Assembly (NCBI GenBank): GCA_045531435.1 | Contig: JAZSDZ010000172.1 | Coordinates: forward strand, 1-6,275 | Length of the DNA: 6,275 bases | Direction of reading: 5' to 3' | Source of the DNA: Fimenecus sp045531435 | Lineage (GTDB): Bacteria; Bacillota; Clostridia; Oscillospirales; Acutalibacteraceae | In this document: positions 1 to 3,758 of the stretch, in pieces | Position numbering within the stretch: the first letter of the stretch is position 1 | Layout: every line of letters starts with the position of its first letter | Notes under the pieces: model-generated | The model's database searches: none | The model's input: only the letters and a program-made list of their open reading frames with translations | What the model was told of the DNA's origin: nothing | Program-made: the position numbers and the translations under genes

Positions 1-2
1 TC

Positions 3-107
3 CTTGCAACAGACACAATCGAAATGAAGTCAAAAGCAGGTTTCTTCGATAAATTAGGTAGCTTCTTCCGTTCACTTTTCGGTGGAACAAAGATTCACGA
101 AAACTAA
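3..107 (+). CDS. 3' end of an exported-type protein with an aromatic amphipathic C-terminal helix (partial)
   Basis: Only the last 34 codons and the TAA stop (105-107) lie in the window. The frame was set by reading back from that stop: LATDTIEMKSKAG, then FFDKLGSFFRSLFGG, then TKIHEN. The tail pairs aromatic and aliphatic residues with Lys/Arg in a helix-like pattern (FFxKLxxFFRxLFG). It closely resembles the tail of the 983-residue LRR protein downstream (IFWNIKMFFSRIF). Tails like this are common at the C-termini of large secreted proteins of gut Clostridia (recalled family knowledge, not searched). The upstream body is not visible, so its function cannot be named. The gene is closed by an intrinsic terminator 28 bp after the stop, so it is probably transcribed separately from what follows. 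It may be another member of the same surface-protein cluster, judged only from the tail. Confidence 0.7.
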   Translation, partial: LATDTIEMKSKAGFFDKLGSFFRSLFGGTKIHEN

Positions 108-134
108 TCATTGCACAATTTAACAACCTAATGA

Positions 135-180
135 AAACAGCAGAGGAGACAAAAAAATCTCTTCTGCTGTTTCTTGTTCT
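135..180 (+). terminator. Rho-independent terminator after the upstream gene
   Basis: The arm 135-149 (AAACAGCAGAGGAGA) pairs with 158-172 (TCTCTTCTGCTGTTT) over 15 positions with one G-T pair. The loop is CAAAAAAA and a T-rich run (TTTCTTGTTCT) follows. Its position 28 bp past the stop at 107 fits termination of that gene. The A-rich loop and the A residues just before the left arm could also give some termination of leftward transcription from the XRE gene. Confidence 0.85.
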
Positions 181-240
181 GAATATTTTATTATTCGAAT
201 TGGTTATTTTTCATTTACTGATTAATTCATAAAACTTTAT

Positions 241-270
241 AAAAAAGAACGGCATAATTTACCGTTTCTT
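241..270 (-). terminator. Weak intrinsic terminator at the end of the XRE gene
   Basis: Read on the minus strand, AACGG (266-262) pairs with CCGTT (252-248) around a 9-base loop that contains the stop codon. It is followed by C and six T residues (247-241). The stem can be extended only by bulging one A. The stem is short, so this is a moderate to weak terminator. The strong hairpin at 135-180 lies further along the same direction and may act as back-up. Confidence 0.4.
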
Positions 271-468
271 CTCATCACTCAGACCAAGAATATAGTCTGA
301 AGTAACATTATAGAATTTTGCAAGGGTTACCACTCTATCAGCAGTTATTTCCGTTGAACCATTTTCAATTCGGCTATAATGTTGTTGGGTTGTGTTAAGC
401 AATTTTGCAACATTTTTCTGTAAAATATCGTTATCTTCCCTTAATTCGCGAATTCTTTTATAATACAT
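259..468 (-). CDS. XRE/Cro-C1 family helix-turn-helix transcriptional regulator
   Basis: This 69-residue protein is a stand-alone HTH_3 (Cro/C1-type) DNA-binding domain with no added effector or dimerisation domain. Helix 1 is about residues 2-12 (YYKRIRELRED). The helix-turn-helix spans about 17-37, with QKNVAKLLN as helix 2 and TTQQHYSRIENG as turn plus recognition helix. The SRIENG signature is typical of the family. TADRVVTLAKFYNVTSDYILGLSDE forms helices 4-5, and the DYILGLSDE ending is common in small Firmicutes phage- or element-type regulators. The start at 466-468 is supported by a GGTGAT Shine-Dalgarno-like site 5-10 bases upstream. It is divergent from a rightward promoter carrying two copies of an 18-bp repeat, so the likely role is repression of that promoter and perhaps of itself. 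The binding is inferred from position. The protein may also be the remaining half of a mobile-element switch. Confidence 0.88.
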   Translation of the reverse strand: MYYKRIRELREDNDILQKNVAKLLNTTQQHYSRIENGSTEITADRVVTLAKFYNVTSDYILGLSDEKKR

Positions 469-494
469 ATTTTATCACCATAGTAATTTTATCG

Positions 495-512
495 TACATC
501 TAAAAAGTGTAT
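495..512. promoter_or_regulatory. Putative operator copy 1 for the XRE regulator
   Basis: TACATCTAAAAAGTGTAT differs at one base from the copy at 520-537. Each copy has TACA...TGTA half-sites around an A-rich centre, as expected for a dimeric HTH repressor. This copy ends on the first base of the rightward -35 (512-517). It lies about 27 bp upstream of the XRE start codon, so it could also affect that gene's promoter. Assignment to this XRE protein is inferred from proximity. Confidence 0.6.
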
Positions 513-540
513 TGACTTATACATCTAAAATGTGTATCAT
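512..540 (+). promoter_or_regulatory. Rightward sigma-A promoter P1, overlapped by the operator repeats
   Basis: The -35 TTGACT (512-517) and -10 TATCAT (535-540) are separated by an ideal 17 bp, giving a start site near 547. Operator copy 2 fills the spacer and enters the -10, while copy 1 touches the -35, so a bound repressor would exclude RNA polymerase. The first ribosome binding site downstream is at 575-579, in front of a two-codon frame. The transcript could continue into the 983-residue LRR gene, because no terminator is visible between 547 and 697. Confidence 0.6.
520..537. promoter_or_regulatory. Putative operator copy 2 for the XRE regulator
   Basis: TACATCTAAAATGTGTAT is the second copy of the 18-bp repeat, 25 bp after the first measured start to start. 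That is about 2.4 helical turns, so two dimers would bind on roughly opposite faces unless the DNA bends. It lies inside promoter P1, covering most of the spacer and the first three bases of the -10. Confidence 0.6.
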
Positions 541-574
541 AGTATTAGATAATACAAATATTATATAAACATTT

Positions 575-595
575 GGAGGAATTATTATGAGATAA
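575..595 (+). other. Two-codon open frame (Met-Arg-stop) behind a strong Shine-Dalgarno site
   Basis: GGAGG (575-579) is followed, after a 7-base spacer, by ATG AGA TAA (587-595). The ribosome binding site is as good as that of the large genes, yet the frame encodes only Met-Arg, using the AGA codon. After the stop the frame stays open for 26 more codons (TAYYHQLTQKMLYLLNY..., stop at 674-676). Two readings fit. It may be a functional minigene or leader of the kind known from phage lambda bar minigenes, where start-codon/stop translation releases peptidyl-tRNA. Or it may be a small divergent gene, originally controlled by the XRE repressor, that acquired a nonsense codon. The sequence does not decide between them. 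Confidence 0.35.
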
Positions 596-676
596 ACAGC
601 ATATTATCATCAATTAACACAAAAAATGCTTTATTTATTGAATTATATTATATATTATGATAGAATCAAACTATAA
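587..676 (+). pseudogene. Possible decayed small ORF (30 codons if the TAA at 593 is read through)
   Basis: Ignoring the TAA at codon 3, the frame runs from ATG 587 to a TAA at 674-676 and would encode a Tyr- and Leu-rich peptide (TAYYHQLTQKMLYLLNYIIY then YDRIKL). The composition follows the local AT-richness, so coding evidence is weak. What supports a former gene is the placement: regulated promoter P1, a good Shine-Dalgarno site, then this frame, divergent from an XRE gene. The extended -10 of promoter P2 overlaps its 3' end. The alternative is simple non-coding 5' leader. Confidence 0.15.
638..666 (+). promoter_or_regulatory. Promoter P2 with extended -10 in front of the first LRR gene
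   Basis: The -35 TTGAAT (638-643), a 17-bp spacer and the -10 TAGAAT (661-666), with TG at 658-659 forming an extended -10, give a predicted start near 673. The resulting leader of about 24 nt still includes the ribosome binding site GGGAGAG. P2 carries no copy of the operator repeat, so the LRR genes could be expressed independently of the XRE switch. Local AT-richness raises the chance of false matches. Confidence 0.5.
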
Positions 677-680
677 ATAA

Positions 681-777
681 ATAGGGAGAGAATTTTATGC
701 GAAGAACACAAAAAGTATTATCAGTTTTCTTGGCGCTTATGATGGTGTTATCCATCGTTCCTATGACAGCAAATGCA
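681..777 (+). repeat. Duplicated leader block, copy 1 (ribosome binding site plus signal-peptide codons)
   Basis: The Shine-Dalgarno region (ATAGGGAGAG) and the first 27 codons match the start of the second LRR gene (3663-3758). Over the 81 coding bases I count about 10 to 12 differences, many at third codon positions. This implies a duplicated or homogenised secretion leader joined to diverged repeat modules. Confidence 0.75.
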
Positions 778-3648
778 ACTTCACCAACATCAGGTGTTTG
801 TGGTGTAAATGTTACATGGACATTTGACGAAGCTGCTGAAACCCTGACCATTTCCGGTACGGGTGATATGATTAGTTTTAATGAGGCAAGTCGTCCCGGT
901 CAGGACTTTTCAAGTCAGATAAAAAATGTGGTTATTGAAGATGGTGTAACATCAATTGGTGAATATGCTTTTTATGAATATCCTAATATTGTCAGTGTTA
1001 CAATTCCTGACAGTGTTAAGGTGATTGGTAATGGTGCATTTTATCGTTGTACAAAGCTTACCGACATATCATTTCCTGAAGGTTTAACATCAATTGGTGT
1101 GTGTGCATTTTATTGTTGCGAAAATATTACCAGCATAACAATTCCTGATAGCGTTACATCAATTGGTCACACAGCGTTTTATGGTTGTTCAGCATTAAAA
1201 ACTGCAGTGATTGGTTCTAATGTTAAAACCATTACTGGTAGTTTGTTTAATAAATGCTCAAGTCTTGAAAGTGTAACACTTCCTGATGGAATAATTGAAA
1301 TCAAAGGCAGTGCATTCCAGGGTTGTGTGAGTCTAAAAAGTGTTAATATTCCTGACAGTGTAGATACAATTGGTGGCTGTGCATTTTCTCATTGTGAAAG
1401 CCTTGAACAGATTATTATTCCTGAAGGTGTAACTTTAATTGAAAGTGATACATTCAATAGTTGTACAAAGCTTCATACTATAACAATTCCTGTAAGTGTA
1501 ACAGAAATTGAAAGCCAGGCATTTTATAACTGCACAGGTCTTAAATATGTTTATTACACAGGTTTTGAATCAGAGTGGGCTCAGATAAAGATTGGTAGTT
1601 TAAATAATCATTGTCTTACATCTGCCAGAAGATTTTACAAAGAGGCTGACGAGATTTCGGGTGAATGTGGTGACAATGCTACATGGACATATAACTTTAC
1701 AACACATACATTGATAATTTCAGGTACAGGTGCTATGTATGATTATGATGTAAATAACCGCCCTTGGGAAGTCTATGCAGATGAAATTGAAAAAGTTGTT
1801 GTAGTAAATGGAATTACGACTATTGGCGTTTGTGCATTTAATGGTTGTGAAAAACTTGCAAGTGTTACAATCCCTGCGAGTGTCACTACAATTAAGTCCA
1901 GAGCTTTTTCTTATTGCCAGAGCCTTATAAGTTTTACAATTCCTGATACTGTAACAACAATTGGAGCTGCATTCAGTAGTTGTTATAATCTTAGAGATGT
2001 TGTAATCGGTGAAGGTATCACTGAAATTTCAGGTTCATTATTCTATGACTGTGATAGTCTTGAAAGTGTAACAATTAAAGGCGACATAACTTCAGTTGGT
2101 CGTATGGCATTTTATCGTTGTCCAAATCTTAAGGAAATAGATTTGGGAAATAGTGTTACAAAAATCGGAGAATATGCTTTTGAAGATTGCGTAAGCCTTG
2201 AAAGTGTAAAACTTGGCAGCAATTTAACAACAATTGAACAGTGGGCATTTGGCGATTGCACAAGCCTTACAAGTATTACTTTACCTGATACATTAACTAC
2301 TATTGGCAATTATGCATTTACTGGTTGTAACAACCTTAAAACCATTGCAATCGGTTCTGGATTGACCACAATTGGAATATATGCATTTGGTGGTTGCTCA
2401 AAACTTGAATCCATTACTGTTGATACAGATAATCAGCATTATTCAAGTGACGAGTTCGGAGTTCTTTTTAATAAAGACAAGATAATTCTTATTATGTATC
2501 CTGTTGGCAACACAAGAAATAACTATGATATTCCTGATAGTGTAGTAACAATTGAAAGCCTTTCTTTTGCAAACTGCCTCAATCTTACAAGCATTAAAGT
2601 CGGCTCCGGTGTAGAGGTCATTGAAGACCAGGCATTTGTAGGTTGCGAAAATATTGCTGATATTTATTTCGCACTTTCTGAATATGAATGGTATTTCCAG
2701 GCTACTGTTGGCAAAAAGAACGACCCATTTATCTATGCAACAAGACATTACAGAGAACAAAACCCTGTTACAGGTGTATGTGGTGACAATGCCGTATGGG
2801 TTTATGATGCAGATACAGGTGAATTAACAATCACAGGTTCAGGAGCTATATATGATTACGATACAGATGCTCGTCCTTGGGAACCATTTGCTGATAGAAT
2901 TGAAACAGTAGTCATTAATGAAGGTATAACAAATGTTGGCAATTATGCATTTGCAGGCTTTACAAAGATAGAAACCATAAAAATACCTGATAGTGTAACA
3001 AAAATTGGTGACGGTGCATTCGATGGTTGCGAAAATCTTCAGACTGTGCTTGTTGGTGCTGATTTGACAGAGATTGGTGATTATGCATTTAATGGCTGCC
3101 CAATTCTCACTGATGTTTATTTTAAAGGAACAGAAGAACAATGGAATGCTGTCACAATTGGCAAAAACAATAAATGGCTTAACAATGCTACAATTCATTA
3201 TGGCTATTGTGAGCATGAATTTACTTCTGTTGTAACTCCACCGTCTTGTAAAAACAAAGGCTATACGACTTATATTTGTACAAAATGTGATTACAGCTAT
3301 ACTGATAATTACGTTGATAAACTTAGTCACACTTCTGCAACTGGAGTAGAAGAAAACTATGTTGCTCCTACTTGTACAGAAAAGGGTAGTAAAGATGTTG
3401 TGGTTTACTGTTCAGTATGTGACGAAGAAATCAGCAGAGAAACAGTAACTTATGAAGCAATAGGTCATGCAGACAAAGATGATGACGGATATTGCGATGT
3501 GTGTGACGAACTTCTTGACCCGACAGTTGAGTGTGAATGTAATTGTCATAAAGGCGGTATTTCAGGTATCTTCTGGAACATCAAGATGTTCTTCAGTAGA
3601 ATTTTCAAAACAAACCACTATTGTGAATGTGGTGTAGCACATTATTGA
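697..3648 (+). CDS. Secreted BspA-like LRR_5 surface protein with Cys/His-rich tail, 983 aa
   Basis: The ATG at 697 has GGGAGAG six bases upstream and opens a signal peptide: MRRTQK, hydrophobic core to about 22, likely cleavage after ANA at 27. Three modules follow. Module 1 has its entry domain at about 32-84 (SGVCGVNVTW, ETLTISGTG) and nine LRR_5 units at 85-283. Module 2 has its entry at about 321-373 and eleven LRRs at 374-656. Module 3 has its entry at about 692-744 and three LRRs at 745-807. Each module closes with a YxxGxExEW...N...HY-type motif. The LRR consensus is TTIGxxAFxxCxxLxSVTIPDSV. Residues 840-923 form two Cys/His units, 924-940 read HADKDDDGYCDVCDELL, and 946-983 form a Cys/His-flanked amphipathic tail. 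BspA-type LRR proteins act outside the cell in adhesion or ligand binding, but this ligand is unknown. No LPXTG, SLH or dockerin was seen, so anchoring is unclear. It is probably co-transcribed with the paralogue 29 bp downstream. Confidence 0.9.
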   Translation: MRRTQKVLSVFLALMMVLSIVPMTANATSPTSGVCGVNVTWTFDEAAETLTISGTGDMISFNEASRPGQDFSSQIKNVVIEDGVTSIGEYAFYEYPNIVSVTIPDSVKVIGNGAFYRCTKLTDISFPEGLTSIGVCAFYCCENITSITIPDSVTSIGHTAFYGCSALKTAVIGSNVKTITGSLFNKCSSLESVTLPDGIIEIKGSAFQGCVSLKSVNIPDSVDTIGGCAFSHCESLEQIIIPEGVTLIESDTFNSCTKLHTITIPVSVTEIESQAFYNCTGLKYVYYTGFESEWAQIKIGSLNNHCLTSARRFYKEADEISGECGDNATWTYNFTTHTLIISGTGAMYDYDVNNRPWEVYADEIEKVVVVNGITTIGVCAFNGCEKLASVTIPASVTTIKSRAFSYCQSLISFTIPDTVTTIGAAFSSCYNLRDVVIGEGITEISGSLFYDCDSLESVTIKGDITSVGRMAFYRCPNLKEIDLGNSVTKIGEYAFEDCVSLESVKLGSNLTTIEQWAFGDCTSLTSITLPDTLTTIGNYAFTGCNNLKTIAIGSGLTTIGIYAFGGCSKLESITVDTDNQHYSSDEFGVLFNKDKIILIMYPVGNTRNNYDIPDSVVTIESLSFANCLNLTSIKVGSGVEVIEDQAFVGCENIADIYFALSEYEWYFQATVGKKNDPFIYATRHYREQNPVTGVCGDNAVWVYDADTGELTITGSGAIYDYDTDARPWEPFADRIETVVINEGITNVGNYAFAGFTKIETIKIPDSVTKIGDGAFDGCENLQTVLVGADLTEIGDYAFNGCPILTDVYFKGTEEQWNAVTIGKNNKWLNNATIHYGYCEHEFTSVVTPPSCKNKGYTTYICTKCDYSYTDNYVDKLSHTSATGVEENYVAPTCTEKGSKDVVVYCSVCDEEISRETVTYEAIGHADKDDDGYCDVCDELLDPTVECECNCHKGGISGIFWNIKMFFSRIFKTNHYCECGVAHY
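949..3114 (+). repeat. LRR_5 repeat runs of the first protein (9 + 11 + 3 units)
   Basis: Units of about 23 codons are arranged in three runs (949-1545, 1816-2664 and 2929-3117, approximately). At the DNA level many share ATTCCTGATAGTGTAAC followed by A-rich bases and ATTGG. One unit (near 1957-2020, TTIGAAFSSC) lacks one residue. Another (near 2401-2560) carries an extra segment with GVLFNKDK. The third run is much shorter than the others. The entry and closing domains between runs are not part of the LRR repeat itself. Confidence 0.85.
3214..3465 (+). repeat. Cys/His repeat array of the first protein (2 units)
   Basis: Two units start with His at residues 840 and 878: HEFTSVVTPPSCKNKGYTTY then ICTKC, and HTSATGVEENYVAPTC then VVVYCSVC. 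The pattern is H-x(10-15)-C-x(9-11)-C-x2-C, ending at the His of the next unit. Spacing of the three Cys and the His suggests a small metal- or disulfide-stabilised domain, which is inference. The second unit is longer (46 residues), mostly because of an insertion near its start. Confidence 0.75.
3532..3645 (+). other. C-terminal tail module: Cys/His cluster, amphipathic helix, Cys/His cluster
   Basis: Residues 946-983. CECNCHKGG is followed by ISGIFWNIKMFFSRIFKTN and then HYCECGVAHY at the extreme C-terminus. The first cluster has Cys 946, 948, 950 and His 951; the second has His 974, Cys 976, Cys 978 and His 982. The helix between them places Phe, Trp, Ile and Met on one face with scattered Lys/Arg, as in a membrane-surface or partner-binding helix. 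It resembles the tail of the fragment at 3-107, which lacks the Cys clusters. I recall similar endings in other Clostridia surface proteins but know no assigned function. A role in surface retention is inference. Confidence 0.65.
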
Positions 3649-3662
3649 CATAAACTAAAAAA

Positions 3663-3758
3663 ATAGGAGATGAGATTATGCGAAGAACACAGAAGTTTTT
3701 ATCAGTTATCTTAGCACTTATGATGGTGTTATCCATCATTCCTATTACAGCAAGTGCT
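3663..3758 (+). repeat. Duplicated leader block, copy 2 (ribosome binding site plus signal-peptide codons)
   Basis: This is the counterpart of 681-777. It contains AGGAGA (3665-3670) seven bases before the ATG and 27 codons for MRRTQKFLSVILALMMVL and the following IIPITASA. Substitutions are conservative (V/F, F/I, V/I, M/I, N/S) and concentrate on the hydrophobic core and third codon positions. Confidence 0.75.

Noticed and set aside
469..560. Leftward promoter for the XRE gene
   Set aside because: TACGAT (minus strand of 491-496) could serve as a -10, but no acceptable -35 lies 16-18 bp upstream, so no position is called.
626..676. Small ORF from ATG 626 (16 codons)
   Set aside because: No Shine-Dalgarno site precedes it (AT-rich CAATTAACACAAAAA), and promoter P2 overlaps its end.
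666..851. Minus-strand open frame antisense to the first signal-peptide region
   Set aside because: A similar minus frame occurs at 3605-3790 only because the two signal-peptide regions are duplicated. It has no ribosome binding site, and the plus-strand frame has clear protein features.
2112..3330. Several minus-strand open frames inside the first LRR gene (2112-2309, 2443-2760, 2839-3330)
   Set aside because: They are reverse shadows of the repetitive LRR codons, with low-complexity Ile/Cys/Asn-rich products and no family features.
3466..3516. Dockerin domain
   Set aside because: Only one D-x-D-x-D-G loop is present and it runs directly into a C-x2-C pair; the duplicated F-hand and helices of dockerins are absent.
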